From NCBI RefSeq assembly GCF_003095395.1, contig NZ_QEIJ01000008.1:86020-150019 (forward strand): 64,000 nucleotides of DNA, in the 5' to 3' direction. A program made the position numbers and the translations under genes. Positions within the stretch are counted from its first letter, which is position 1; the number at the start of each line of letters is the position of its first letter. This DNA is from Microbacterium sp. Gd 4-13 (lineage in GTDB: Bacteria > Actinomycetota > Actinomycetes > Actinomycetales > Microbacteriaceae). Of this stretch, positions 1-8,241 are shown piece after piece. The notes beneath the pieces were generated by a model that saw only the letters and a list, made by a program, of their open reading frames with translations, was not told where the DNA came from and ran no database searches.

Positions 1-174
1 CGCGACTGCGGCGTCGACCGCCCGCGCGGCATCCTCCGCCGTTCCGTCTGCGACGACCCCCACCAGGTCCGACGCCCGCCCCGGGTTGCGCACCTCGAAG
101 GTCGCCGCCCCGTACGTCGCGATGCCGCCGATCAGGTGGCCCTGCACAGCATCCTGGGTCGTCGTGTGGATCAT
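1..174 (-). CDS. aldehyde dehydrogenase, N-terminal fragment (cut by window edge)
   Basis: Only the first 58 codons are inside the window; the reading frame is open to base 1. The visible N-terminus has the order GHLIGG...FEVRNPGR..DLVG and then AEDAARAVDAAVA. This is the usual beginning of the NAD(P)-dependent aldehyde dehydrogenase fold (NP motif followed by the helix that scans residues). The catalytic Cys and Glu lie beyond the edge and cannot be checked. It is the last visible gene of the minus-strand run amidohydrolase, ABC importer, dehydrogenase, so it probably oxidises an aldehyde made from the imported substrate. ATG at 174 is the only in-frame start near the 35-bp gap after the ABC ATPase. 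Assignment rests on the N-terminus alone. Confidence 0.7.
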   Translation of the reverse strand, partial: MIHTTTQDAVQGHLIGGIATYGAATFEVRNPGRASDLVGVVADGTAEDAARAVDAAVA

Positions 175-209
175 GGTCGTCTCTTCCTCGCTCTTCGTGT
201 GACCCCGCA

Positions 210-1016
210 TCAGGAGCTCGCCGGCATGACGAGCGACAGCAGATGGCTGCGCAGATCGAGGAACGGGCGGCTCGCTCGCGTGTCGACCTGGGAGCGCTCC
301 GCCCCCAGCTTCACGTCGACGACCTCCCGCACCACGCTCGGGTTCTTCGAGAGCACGACGATGCGATCGCTGAGGTAGATCGCCTCGTCGATGTCGTGGG
401 TCACGAGCACGACGGTGATGCCGAGCTCGCGGCGCACCTTGAGGATGAGGTCTTCCAGGTCGAACCTCGTCTGCGCGTCGACGGAGGCGAAGGGCTCGTC
501 CATCAGCAGCAGCTCGGGGCGGTACGACAGTGCCCGCGCGATGGCGACGCGCTGCTGCATGCCGCCGGAGAGCTCCCACGGGTACTTCTTCTCGACATGG
601 CCGAGTCCGACGCTCTCGAGCGTCGCGGTCACACGCGCCGCGCGCTCGGAGCGCGCGACACCGCGTGCGGCGAGCGGCAACGCGATGTTCTCCCCGTTGG
701 TGAACCAGGGGTAGAGCGACCTGCTGTAGTCCTGGAAGACCAGACCGAGCTGCTCGGGCACCTCGGTCAGGGTGCGCCCCTCGAAGCTCACGGCACCCGA
801 ACTGGGGGAGGCGAGGCCGGAGATGCAGCGCAGGAGCGTGGTCTTGCCGGCACCGCTGGGGCCGACGATGCAGACGAACTCGCCCTTGTCGACCTCGAAC
901 GACACCGAGTCGATCGCCATGTTGGCGTGATCGGTGCCCTCGTCGTAGATCTTGCGGAGGTTGTCGACGGCGAGCACCGTCTCGGTGGCCGTGGGAAGCG
1001 CTGGTGCGATGGTCAT
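210..1016 (-). CDS. NitT/TauT-type ABC transporter ATP-binding protein
   Basis: This is the ATPase subunit of a nitrate/sulfonate/taurine-type importer (SsuB/TauB family), acting at the cytoplasmic face with the two permeases just upstream. It has Walker A GPSGAGKTT, signature LSGGMQQR, Walker B LLMDEPFAS and the switch His in LVTHDIDEA. Its length of 268 residues is normal for the family. I place the start at ATG 1016 (MTIAPALP) because AAGGAG sits four bases upstream. A longer in-frame extension to 1142 would run into the permease gene and has an Arg-rich, non-conserved sequence. The gene follows the permease by eight bases, so the two are probably translated from one message. The substrate cannot be told from sequence; the amidohydrolase and aldehyde dehydrogenase neighbours suggest a carbon source rather than sulfur supply. 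Confidence 0.9.
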   Translation of the reverse strand: MTIAPALPTATETVLAVDNLRKIYDEGTDHANMAIDSVSFEVDKGEFVCIVGPSGAGKTTLLRCISGLASPSSGAVSFEGRTLTEVPEQLGLVFQDYSRSLYPWFTNGENIALPLAARGVARSERAARVTATLESVGLGHVEKKYPWELSGGMQQRVAIARALSYRPELLLMDEPFASVDAQTRFDLEDLILKVRRELGITVVLVTHDIDEAIYLSDRIVVLSKNPSVVREVVDVKLGAERSQVDTRASRPFLDLRSHLLSLVMPASS

Positions 1017-1024
1017 GGTGCTCC

Positions 1025-1855
1025 TTAGGAAGAACCGAGCGCGCGCGACCGGTAGTACCAGCGCAGCGCACGCCTCTCGATGAAGACGAACAGGAAGTTG
1101 AGGCTCGTTCCGATCAACGCGAGCACGAGGATGCCGGTCCACATCTTCTTGATGGCGAACTCGGCCTGAGCCTGCAGGATGAAGAAGCCGATGCCGGAGT
1201 TGGCGGCGACCATCTCGCTGACGACCATCAGCACGATGCCCACCGTCAGGCTGGCACGGAGCCCCGCGGCGATCTGTGGTCCCGCGCCCGGGAGGACGAG
1301 CCGGAAGTACGTGCGCCAGCCGCCGAGGCGAAGCGCCTTCGCCGTGTCGAGCTTGACGGTGTCGACCCCGCGCATGCCGTCGAGGGTGTTCAGCAGGGTG
1401 GGCCAGATCGAACCCAGCGCGATGAGGGCGACCTGCCGCGCGTCACCGATGCCGAAGATGGCGATCATGGCGGGCAGCAGCGCCGGCGCCGGCAGCACGT
1501 AGAGGAAGTAGATCAGCGGGTTCGCCGCCACCCGGAGGTACTTCAGGCGCCACATCAGAGACCCGCCGATGATGCCCAGCAGGGTGCCGAACAGGTAGCC
1601 GATCAGGAGGTTCCGCAGGCTCACGACCGCGTTCGTCCACGCGCCGAAGACCACCCACTGGTTCCACGTGTCGGCGAGGATGGCGCTGAGCGGGGGGAAG
1701 AACGGCGAGGTGGAGTTCGCCGTCGCGATCCACCACGCGGCGATCAGCAGCAGGGGGAGCCACACGGGGGTCAGCGCCTGGCCCACCCGTCGCCATCCGT
1801 TGTTCGTGCGCCGCGGGCGAACCGTCGGTACGACGCTCGTCGTCATCCTGGTCAT
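1025..1855 (-). CDS. ABC transporter permease (SsuC/TauC type), second copy
   Basis: This is an integral membrane permease of 276 residues of the BPD_transp_1 family. It has about six hydrophobic segments, beginning with the helix after VWLPLLLIAAWW. The EAA-type loop is in the stretch LDTAKALRLGGWRTYF, which contacts the ATPase. The ATG at 1855 overlaps the stop of the upstream permease by four bases (ATGA), which fixes the start and implies translational coupling. Two different permeases adjacent to each other suggest a heterodimeric channel, although most SsuC/TauC systems use a homodimer. The N-terminal 30 residues are basic and probably cytoplasmic. Confidence 0.9.
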   Translation of the reverse strand: MTRMTTSVVPTVRPRRTNNGWRRVGQALTPVWLPLLLIAAWWIATANSTSPFFPPLSAILADTWNQWVVFGAWTNAVVSLRNLLIGYLFGTLLGIIGGSLMWRLKYLRVAANPLIYFLYVLPAPALLPAMIAIFGIGDARQVALIALGSIWPTLLNTLDGMRGVDTVKLDTAKALRLGGWRTYFRLVLPGAGPQIAAGLRASLTVGIVLMVVSEMVAANSGIGFFILQAQAEFAIKKMWTGILVLALIGTSLNFLFVFIERRALRWYYRSRALGSS

Positions 1856-2664
1856 GCCGCACCCACCTTGTTCGACGCGCGGATGTTCCGCTGGGACTCG
1901 TGCCAATGCATGACGCGTTTCTCGAGGAGGAAGAACGCGCCCGTCAGAGCGATGCCCAGCACCCCGGCCACGATGATGTACGCGTACATGGTGGGGTAGG
2001 CGACCACGCCCGAGTTCTGGGCGAGCAGGATGTTCCTGCCGATCCCCGCCGCCCCGCCGACGATCTCCGCCACGATGCAGAGGATGAGCGCCTGCGCCGA
2101 CGCGATGCGCATACCGGTCACGAGGTACGGGGCGGCACTGGGGATGCTGATGGCGAGGAACCGTCGGGGTCCGCGGATCCCGAGCGCCTTCGCGGTGTCG
2201 AGCACGATCGGATCCATCGACCGCACCCCGTAGATGACCTGGATGAGGAAGGGCCAGAACGCCGCGAAGCACACGAGGAACACCTTCATCGGAAGGGTCG
2301 ACCCCGCCACCAGGATCACCAGCGGCAGGATCGCGATGGCGGGGATCGCCTTGAAGATCTCGATCACGGGCGCCGCGCTGCGCTGCGCGAACCCGTTGAA
2401 GGCGAGCGCCGTGCCGATGATCAGCCCGAGACCGATCGTGATCAGCATGCCGATCACCCAGCCGATGAGCGTCGCGCCGATCGCGGGCCACACCCGCCCC
2501 GACGCGAGCTCCGACCCGAGAGCCGCCATCGTGCTCGACATCGTCGGGAACTGCGCGGGACTGACCACGCCCCCGACGGTGACGGCCTGCCAGAACAGCA
2601 GCACGATGCCGACGGTGACGACGGGCAGTGCCCAGTTCAGCCATGCATGCGGGTTCTTGCGCAT
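1852..2664 (-). CDS. ABC transporter permease (SsuC/TauC type), first copy
   Basis: A second inner-membrane permease of 270 residues in the same operon, with six predicted membrane helices starting at LNWALPVVTVGIVLLFW. The conserved cytoplasmic loop VLDTAKALGIRGPRRF is its EAA motif and matches the loop in the next gene, so the two are paralogues. It lies 46 bases after the binding-protein gene and overlaps the next permease by ATGA. The role is transmembrane passage of the ligand delivered by the lipoprotein. Ligand unknown. Confidence 0.9.
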   Translation of the reverse strand: MRKNPHAWLNWALPVVTVGIVLLFWQAVTVGGVVSPAQFPTMSSTMAALGSELASGRVWPAIGATLIGWVIGMLITIGLGLIIGTALAFNGFAQRSAAPVIEIFKAIPAIAILPLVILVAGSTLPMKVFLVCFAAFWPFLIQVIYGVRSMDPIVLDTAKALGIRGPRRFLAISIPSAAPYLVTGMRIASAQALILCIVAEIVGGAAGIGRNILLAQNSGVVAYPTMYAYIIVAGVLGIALTGAFFLLEKRVMHWHESQRNIRASNKVGAA

Positions 2665-2710
2665 CTGCCTCTCCTCTCCTCGGTGCGTGATCGCCTGCAG
2701 GAATCGCGGA

Positions 2711-3727
2711 TCACTCGACAGCGCCGGGCCAGACCACCGTGCTGACGTCCAGGGCCTCCAGCGCCGCCTGCGCCGACTGGTCGGTGCTGAACTTCACCAG
2801 GAGGTCGCGTGCGGTCTCGAACGCGGTCAGGTTCAGCGCCGGGTCGCCGCCGACGTTCCAGCGGGCACCTTCGGCCTGCTCGGCCGTGATACCGAGGCCG
2901 TCGACGAGAGCGGCTTTCGCCGCATCCGGATCTTCCGTCGCGCCGAGCATGGACTCGGTCATCGCATCGGCGAAGGCGCGGACAGTGCGCGGGTTCTGGT
3001 CGATGAAACCCTGCGACGTGTTGAACAACGTCGTGGCCGTATCGACGAAGAGCTCGCGGTTGTTGTACCCGAGCTCGACGCCGCCGGCCGCGAGGGCCTC
3101 GGCGGCGAAGGGCCACTGCATGATGGCGGCGTCGACGTCTCCGTTCTCGAGCGCCGCCGCCATCTGCCCGAACGGCAGCTGCACGAGCTCGATGCTCGAC
3201 GTGTCGGCGCCCGCGCGGTCGGCGAGCTCCCACATGGTCAGCGTGTTGTGCGAGGAGAGTCCGATGGTGGCGACCCGCTTCCCCTCGAGGTCGGCGAAGT
3301 CGGTGATCCCGGAACCCGGCGCCGCGATCGTCAGCGTGCCGTCGTCGTCGGGCTGGATCTGGCCCTCGATGGAGGTGATCGCCCGGATGGGGATGCCGTT
3401 CGCGTTGGCCGTCACCACGTGCACGACCGTGGCGAAGCCGACGTCGTACGTACCGCTCGCGAGGCCCGAGACGATCGCGGCGATGTCGGTCTGGGGTGTG
3501 ATCTCCAGTTCGAGCCCGTGCTCGGCGAAGATGCCCTCCTGGATGCCGTAGTACAGCGGCGCGAACTGCGTCGACGGGTTGATCGCGACGGTGAGCGTGG
3601 CCTTCTCCGGGGCGCCCGACTCCTCGCCGGATCCCGGCTGCGCCCCTGCGGAGCAGGCGACGAGGGATGCGGCGGCGATGAGCCCGATGGCGGCGGCGGC
3701 GAACTTTCGTGCGGTGGGTCTGCTCAT
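2711..3727 (-). CDS. ABC transporter substrate-binding lipoprotein (NMT1/SsuA-like)
   Basis: A 338-residue secreted lipoprotein. The N-terminus has a basic start, a hydrophobic core and the lipobox LVAC, so the mature protein would be anchored through Cys about residue 25. The rest follows the NMT1/SsuA-like bilobed fold: an early TQFAPLYYGIQEGIF segment, then GLASGTYDVGFA and GKRVATIG, typical of nitrate, taurine, sulfonate and aromatic-acid receptors. The ATG at 3727 overlaps the stop of the amidohydrolase gene by ATGA, tying the importer to that enzyme. This suggests the imported compound, or a product of it, is the amidohydrolase substrate. The exact ligand cannot be read from sequence. 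Confidence 0.9.
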   Translation of the reverse strand: MSRPTARKFAAAAIGLIAAASLVACSAGAQPGSGEESGAPEKATLTVAINPSTQFAPLYYGIQEGIFAEHGLELEITPQTDIAAIVSGLASGTYDVGFATVVHVVTANANGIPIRAITSIEGQIQPDDDGTLTIAAPGSGITDFADLEGKRVATIGLSSHNTLTMWELADRAGADTSSIELVQLPFGQMAAALENGDVDAAIMQWPFAAEALAAGGVELGYNNRELFVDTATTLFNTSQGFIDQNPRTVRAFADAMTESMLGATEDPDAAKAALVDGLGITAEQAEGARWNVGGDPALNLTAFETARDLLVKFSTDQSAQAALEALDVSTVVWPGAVE

Positions 3728-4791
3728 GAGGAAACCTTCGATCCGTAGGTGCGGGGGTGAGAAGCGTCGCCCAGTCGGAGAAGGGCGGTGACGTTGCCGT
3801 GATAGATCCGTTCGCGATCCGCGTCGTCGAGGATGTCCATGTCCTGGAGGTTCGCGATGGTGTCGCGGATGTACCCGGGGCCCTTCTCCGGGTCGAACGG
3901 GGTGTCGGAACCGAAGAGCGTGTGATCGACCCCGAAGAACTTGATCGCCGTGCGCATCGAGTCGCCGGCGCCGAAGTAGGCGGTGTCGACGTAGAACTTC
4001 TTGAAGTACTCGATGGGCCGAAGCGTCAGGGGGTAGCCCTCGATGTCGGCCGCCTGGTTGGCGGGCGTACGGGCCCCGAGCTGGTCCCATCCCGGCCCGA
4101 CCCGTCCGGCGAAGTGGGGGATCATCGCCCCGCCGTGGTGGATGAGGATCTTGATGTCGGGCAGCCGGTCGAAGACCCCGGAGAAAACCAATCGCGACAT
4201 GAAGGCGGACAGGTCGTACTCCCAGCCGAGCGTCCACCAGATCTCGAACTTCGAGCGCTCCTCGGTCTTGTAGTCCGACCAGCTCGCGTCGCGGCAGGGG
4301 TGCACCTGGATCATCTTGTCGCCGCGTCGGGCGATCGCCTCGTAGAACGGGAAGAAGCGTTCCTGGTCCATCGGACCGCCGTGCACGTGTGTGTAGATCT
4401 GCACGCCGACGGCCCCGAGTTCGTCGAAGGCGCGCTCGGCCTCGGCGATGGCGTTGTCGACGTCGTCGAGCGCGACCGCCGCGCAGAACCCCTCGAAACG
4501 ATCGGGGTTGTCGGCGACCAGCTCGGCCATCCCGTCATTGGCGATCCGGGCCAGCTCCGCCGTCCGCACTCGCGGGCCGAGATCATCGAGCGGCGGCGCG
4601 GCGGTGTTGATGATCTGTCGGTAGTCGCTGCCGAACATGTCCATGACGCGGAAGCGCTCGTCCATGTCGAAGAGTGCGGGGACTCCGCTGACCCGTTTCT
4701 GAATGTTCCGAGCCACCGCGCTGTCGGAGATCGCGAACAACCGCTCGGCATAGGCGGCCGGCAGCACGTGGCAGAAGGCATCGATCTTCAT
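3724..4791 (-). CDS. amidohydrolase-2 family (ACMSD-like) metal-dependent hydrolase/decarboxylase
   Basis: A 355-residue TIM-barrel enzyme of the amidohydrolase_2 family that includes aminocarboxymuconate-semialdehyde decarboxylase and gamma-resorcylate decarboxylase. Visible motifs are DAFCHVLP at the N-terminus (where many relatives have DxHxH), QVHPCRDASW near the middle, ILIHHGGAMIPHFAGR and FGSDTPFD near the C-terminus, which supply the usual metal-binding His and the catalytic Asp. The N-terminal HxH appears reduced to a single His, as in some decarboxylase-type members. I start at ATG 4791 (MKIDAFCHVLP), preceded by a purine-rich AAGAAAAGGA; a longer frame upstream is not family-like. 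It is the first gene after the IclR regulator and is coupled to the importer, pointing to catabolism of an aromatic or related acid. Confidence 0.85.
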   Translation of the reverse strand: MKIDAFCHVLPAAYAERLFAISDSAVARNIQKRVSGVPALFDMDERFRVMDMFGSDYRQIINTAAPPLDDLGPRVRTAELARIANDGMAELVADNPDRFEGFCAAVALDDVDNAIAEAERAFDELGAVGVQIYTHVHGGPMDQERFFPFYEAIARRGDKMIQVHPCRDASWSDYKTEERSKFEIWWTLGWEYDLSAFMSRLVFSGVFDRLPDIKILIHHGGAMIPHFAGRVGPGWDQLGARTPANQAADIEGYPLTLRPIEYFKKFYVDTAYFGAGDSMRTAIKFFGVDHTLFGSDTPFDPEKGPGYIRDTIANLQDMDILDDADRERIYHGNVTALLRLGDASHPRTYGSKVSS

Positions 4792-4885
4792 CGAATCGGT
4801 CCTTTTCTTCCCCGTGCGTCGGTGCACCGGGATAGTCAGCGAGCTAAGCAACCTCGCCGGGGCTGGTAAAGGCAGAAGGCCCGCG

Positions 4886-4904
4886 GATTCCGTGATGCGG
4901 AATC
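4886..4904. promoter_or_regulatory. candidate IclR operator (perfect inverted repeat)
   Basis: GATTCCG, five bases, CGGAATC: a perfect 7-bp inverted repeat in the 128-bp gap between the IclR gene and the amidohydrolase operon. Several IclR-family proteins bind palindromes of this size and TTCCG/CGGAA type. The location just upstream of the operon fits control by the neighbouring regulator; binding is inferred. Confidence 0.55.
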
Positions 4905-4919
4905 ACCGGGCACGCGGCA

Positions 4920-5690
4920 TCACCGGGTGAGGTCGGACCGGATGCCGGCGGCGCACCCACGGAGCGCGATGACCATCTCGCGGACGCGGCGGGCAGGCAG
5001 ACGCGGGCTCGGCGCCGACATCGCCACTGCGGCGATCGTGGCGCCCCCGCGATCGCGCAGCGGAACGGCGACGGCGCTGAGCCCTGACACGCTCTCTTCT
5101 TGGTTCACCGCGTATCCGCGCATCAAAATCACGGCCAGTTCGTCCAGCAACTGCGTGAAGGTGCGGGTGCGCGGGGTGAATCGCCGCAGGCCCCGCGGGT
5201 ACAGCTCTCGCAGGGTCTCCTTCGGAAGCTCCGCGAGCAGCAGCTTCCCGCCCGACGTCGCGTAGGCGGGGAGGAGCGTCCCCGTGAGCACGTGCGTGCG
5301 CACCCGCTGGTCGGCTTCGAATCCCGCCACGAACCTCACCGACGCGCCCTGCAGCACCAGCAGATTGACGGTCTCGCCGAGCTGCGCGGTGAGACGGGCG
5401 AGGTGCGGTTCGCTCACTTCTCGAAGGTCGATGGCCCGGGTGCTCGAGAAGCCCAGTTCGATCAGCTCCGGTCCGACGCGATAGGCGCGCGTGATGCGGT
5501 CCTGCGTCACGAATCCACGGTGCTCGAGGGTGCTCAGAATGCGGTGCGCTGTCGACGCTGCCACCCCGAGCCGGCGAGCGGCTTCGGTGACGCGCAGGTC
5601 GGGGGAGTCGCGCAGAAGAAGGAGCAGCTGCAGGGCGTGATCGACGGCGCCGACGGGATGGCGCGGTCCGGGGGTGCGCTCTAACGTCAT
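4920..5690 (-). CDS. IclR-family transcriptional regulator
   Basis: A 256-residue regulator. Residues about 10-70 form the winged helix-turn-helix (AVDHALQLLLLLRD, VTEAARRLGVAASTAHRILSTLEHRGF). The C-terminal ligand domain starts around LIELGFSS and contains GETVNLLVLQ and LPAYATSGGKLLLAELP, which are typical of the IclR effector domain. It sits directly upstream of, and in the same direction as, the amidohydrolase/importer operon, so it is the likely local regulator. A perfect inverted repeat lies between the two. Start at ATG 5690; no other strong start is nearby. The effector is probably the operon's substrate or an intermediate, which the sequence does not reveal. Confidence 0.93.
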   Translation of the reverse strand: MTLERTPGPRHPVGAVDHALQLLLLLRDSPDLRVTEAARRLGVAASTAHRILSTLEHRGFVTQDRITRAYRVGPELIELGFSSTRAIDLREVSEPHLARLTAQLGETVNLLVLQGASVRFVAGFEADQRVRTHVLTGTLLPAYATSGGKLLLAELPKETLRELYPRGLRRFTPRTRTFTQLLDELAVILMRGYAVNQEESVSGLSAVAVPLRDRGGATIAAVAMSAPSPRLPARRVREMVIALRGCAAGIRSDLTR

Positions 5691-5850
5691 CGTCGTGCTC
5701 GTCTCATCATCGATCTGCGAGAGCCGGTCGGGGGTCCACGGTCGTCGGTGATCGCGCGGTCAGGCTGTCGCCCACGAGGGCGGTGGCGTACGGGTCGGAG
5801 GATGATACCAGTCCACCCGGCGCGACGGTGTGGGACCCCGCTCGCTGCGC

Positions 5851-7188
5851 TCAGCCGAGCTGGTCGGGGTGCGTCAGACGCCACCACTCGCTCGGGGGTT
5901 CGATCTCGCCCTGGATCGTCACGGGTGCGGTGGCGGTCTGCGGCCCGGCGGTCCACGTGACGGTGCCGACGACCTCGCCGTCCTCGTAGGTGATGGGCGC
6001 CGTGGTGTCCATCGTCACGGTGATCGGTGTGTCCGACCACGTGAAGATCGCGGCGTCCTCGGCGATGACCATCCGCGCCGATGATCCCCACGCCGTGGTG
6101 AGCGAGCCGACCTGCTCGCCGGCCGTGGCGACCGGCACGGTGTGGAACCCCTTGCGAAGGCTCTCGAGCGTCGCGACCACGCTCTCGTTGATCGCCGCGC
6201 TGGAGTAGCCGCCGAGGGCGACGCCCGTGACGCTGAGCGGCGCAGCGGCCCCGACGTCGAGGCTCGCCGTGTACAGGAGGTTGTAGGTGCCCTCGCCGAG
6301 GTTGCCTGTCTTGAGACCGGTGATCCCGGCGGTTCCGAGCAGCCCGTTCGTGTTGTGGACGGTGCCCGCTCCGCCCAGAGTCATCGACGGGGTCGCCGCG
6401 ATCCGGGCGATGACGGGGTTCGCCGCCGCGATCTTGCCGAGAGCGAGCAGGTCGGTCGGCGTGCTCGTGTTGCGGCGGTCGAGGCCGGTGGGTTCGACGA
6501 GGGTCGTGCGGTCGAGGCCGTTCGCGGCGAGCCATCGTCGTGCGGCGCCGACGAACGCGCCCTGCGATCCGAACGCCCACGTCGACACGACCTCGGCGTA
6601 GTTGCTCGCCGAGGGGATCAGCATCGTCGCGAGGGCGTCGCGCAACGACATCTCGCTGCCGGTCGGCATCGCCGCGATCGTCGCACCGCGAACGTAGTAC
6701 TCGTCGTAGAGGTCGTTGTCGGCCTCGTCGAAGGTGAGGGTAGGCCCGACGTCGTCGGCGCCGTCGAGGGGCCACGCGTCGAGCACGACGAGCGCGGTGA
6801 CGAGCTTGCTGATGCTCGCCATCGGTCGAACGTCGTCCATGCCGCTGGTCAACCACACGCCGCCGGTGTCAGGACCGAGGTACTCCTCGGCCCCTGAGAC
6901 GCTGATGGCTGCCGCGCCGTCGCGAAAGAGCTGGATCGCGGCGGCCGACCCGGCGGAGGCGGTCGGCGTCTGCGAGGTCACCGTCGGCGACGCCACCGGA
7001 GCGTTCAGCGCCCAGCCGACGTACGCCGTCGGCGTGCCGATCACGATCACGAGAACGGTGAGCGCGGCGACCAGGCCCCACCGTCGGCGCCTGCGTCTGC
7101 GCTGCGGGTCGATGTCGTGCTCGGAGGCGGCGGGATCACGGTTCCACAGCTCGTCGAGTCCGACCAGTCCGTCTGGCGGCGTGGTCAT
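5851..7188 (-). CDS. D-alanyl-D-alanine carboxypeptidase-like protein (peptidase S11)
   Basis: A membrane-anchored serine peptidase of 445 residues expected to trim the terminal D-Ala of peptidoglycan stem peptides. Residues 1-36 are cytoplasmic with a run of Arg, a single membrane helix follows (GLVAALTVLVIVIGTPTAYV), and the catalytic domain is extracellular. The SxxK motif is SISK and the KTG motif is in GLKTGNLG. The position of the SxN motif reads PSASN, so the Asn that usually is third in SxN is Ser, with Asn one place later. Either the active site is adjusted or the enzyme is weak. It follows the MarR gene by about 100 bases in the same direction. Confidence 0.87.
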   Translation of the reverse strand: MTTPPDGLVGLDELWNRDPAASEHDIDPQRRRRRRRWGLVAALTVLVIVIGTPTAYVGWALNAPVASPTVTSQTPTASAGSAAAIQLFRDGAAAISVSGAEEYLGPDTGGVWLTSGMDDVRPMASISKLVTALVVLDAWPLDGADDVGPTLTFDEADNDLYDEYYVRGATIAAMPTGSEMSLRDALATMLIPSASNYAEVVSTWAFGSQGAFVGAARRWLAANGLDRTTLVEPTGLDRRNTSTPTDLLALGKIAAANPVIARIAATPSMTLGGAGTVHNTNGLLGTAGITGLKTGNLGEGTYNLLYTASLDVGAAAPLSVTGVALGGYSSAAINESVVATLESLRKGFHTVPVATAGEQVGSLTTAWGSSARMVIAEDAAIFTWSDTPITVTMDTTAPITYEDGEVVGTVTWTAGPQTATAPVTIQGEIEPPSEWWRLTHPDQLG

Positions 7189-7286
7189 CGCGGGCCCCCG
7201 TCCGTCACGCTGCTTCGATCATGCACCACGTCGGCGGCGAGGGGGAGGCGCGGATCATCGCCGAGGGCGAGTGCGGGCTGCTCGGG

Positions 7287-7787
7287 TCAGTGGGGCTCGG
7301 CCGAGACCTGATCGACGGCGTCGGTCATCCGCTCCAGGAAGGCGACGATCGCCTCGGCCTCGGGTTCACCGACCTCGCGGGTTGCGCGCATCATCCGCTC
7401 GTGCATGTCGCCCAGCGTCGCCCGCACCGCGTCGTCGGCGCTTTCCGTCGCCGCGATCGTCACACTGCGGCGGTCGGTCGGGTGCGGACGGCGGGTGATG
7501 TAGCCCGACGACTCCAGCCTGTCGATAAGAGCTGTCGTAGACGCCGTGGATACGCCTAAGTACTTCGCTACGTCGGTCGGGGTCGCCGCGCGCCCCTGCG
7601 TGTGGCGTCTGATGATGAACCGCAGGGCCGCGAGTTCGTTCTCGCCCATCGACATCGCCGCGCGCGTACGCCGTCGCATCGCTACTTCGGCCGCCTGATA
7701 GAGCCGAAGCGCGTGAAGCAGGCGGCGACCACGCGCGACCTGCTCCTCACTCGAGTACCAGAAGGCGCCCGTGTCGTTCAGCGTCAT
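7287..7787 (-). CDS. MarR-family transcriptional regulator
   Basis: A 166-residue MarR-type winged helix protein. The DNA-binding region is TPTDVAKYLGVSTASTTALIDRLESSGYITRRPHPTDRRSV, given here by its parts: TPTDVAKYLGVSTAS as recognition helix-turn-helix, and HPTDRRSV as the wing, a hallmark of the family. It is transcribed away from the small-protein pair starting at 7888, and an inverted repeat lies in the shared promoter. It therefore probably regulates itself and that pair. The ATG at 7787 has GGATGG upstream. The ligand is unknown; members often answer to phenolic compounds or oxidants. Confidence 0.92.
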   Translation of the reverse strand: MTLNDTGAFWYSSEEQVARGRRLLHALRLYQAAEVAMRRRTRAAMSMGENELAALRFIIRRHTQGRAATPTDVAKYLGVSTASTTALIDRLESSGYITRRPHPTDRRSVTIAATESADDAVRATLGDMHERMMRATREVGEPEAEAIVAFLERMTDAVDQVSAEPH

Positions 7788-7817
7788 GGAACCATCCTCG
7801 AAATCGGCTTTGCCTAA

Positions 7818-7836
7818 TTGCTAGCCTAACTAGTAA
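7818..7836. promoter_or_regulatory. candidate MarR operator (inverted repeat TTRCTAG-N5-CTAGTAA)
   Basis: TTGCTAG, five bases, CTAGTAA lies 31 bases upstream of the MarR start and about 50 bases before the divergent gene. It is an AT-richer island in a GC-rich genome and nearly perfectly symmetrical (one mismatch), the usual form of a MarR dimer site. Function inferred from position and symmetry. Confidence 0.55.
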
Positions 7837-7887
7837 CGTAATCAGCGAGCAACAAGCAGGGCGAGATATCAGGGAGAAGGGTCAGTC

Positions 7888-8241
7888 ATGGCGAAGCTTT
7901 ATTACGGCAACAGCGCCGATCCGATCGAGATGCCGGACAGACTCCTGGCGCACGTGAAGGTCGTCCTGGCGACAAAGCTGCGTCGCAGCGAGAGCTTCAC
8001 CCTGTCGTGGCAGCACCCCGACGACTCCGTCGGCGCACGGTCCACCGTCTGGATCCAGCCCTCCATCCCCCTGCGTTTCGTCTTCTCCTCCGCCGAGCCC
8101 GAGGCACTGGATCCCTCCTTCCTCACAGAGCTCGCGACTGCCGCCAACTCCTCGGGTGGTCTGACGATCGACACGAGCATCGAGGTGCCGGCCGCTCAGA
8201 TCGCCGCCGACCGGCCTCGCGCCGTCGTGCGGGCGGCCTGA
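7888..8241 (+). CDS. DUF7882-type small protein (often mis-annotated as ATP-dependent DNA ligase)
   Basis: A 117-residue soluble protein of unknown function. The pattern MAKLYYGN, LAHVKVVLATKLRR, ESFTLSWQ, SIPLRFVF is that of a small protein family seen in Microbacteriaceae, which databases frequently label as a DNA ligase although no nucleotidyltransferase motif (KxDG) is present. No signal peptide or membrane helix is visible. GGAGAAGG lies upstream of ATG 7888. The stop overlaps the next start by one base (TGATG), so the two are co-translated. The gene diverges from the MarR regulator, which may control it. Confidence 0.8.
   Translation: MAKLYYGNSADPIEMPDRLLAHVKVVLATKLRRSESFTLSWQHPDDSVGARSTVWIQPSIPLRFVFSSAEPEALDPSFLTELATAANSSGGLTIDTSIEVPAAQIAADRPRAVVRAA

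Noticed and set aside
1856..2644. In-frame upstream extension of the second permease
   Set aside because: The extension is Arg/His/Gly-rich and lies over the first permease in another frame; ATGA overlap at 1852-1855 gives the real start.
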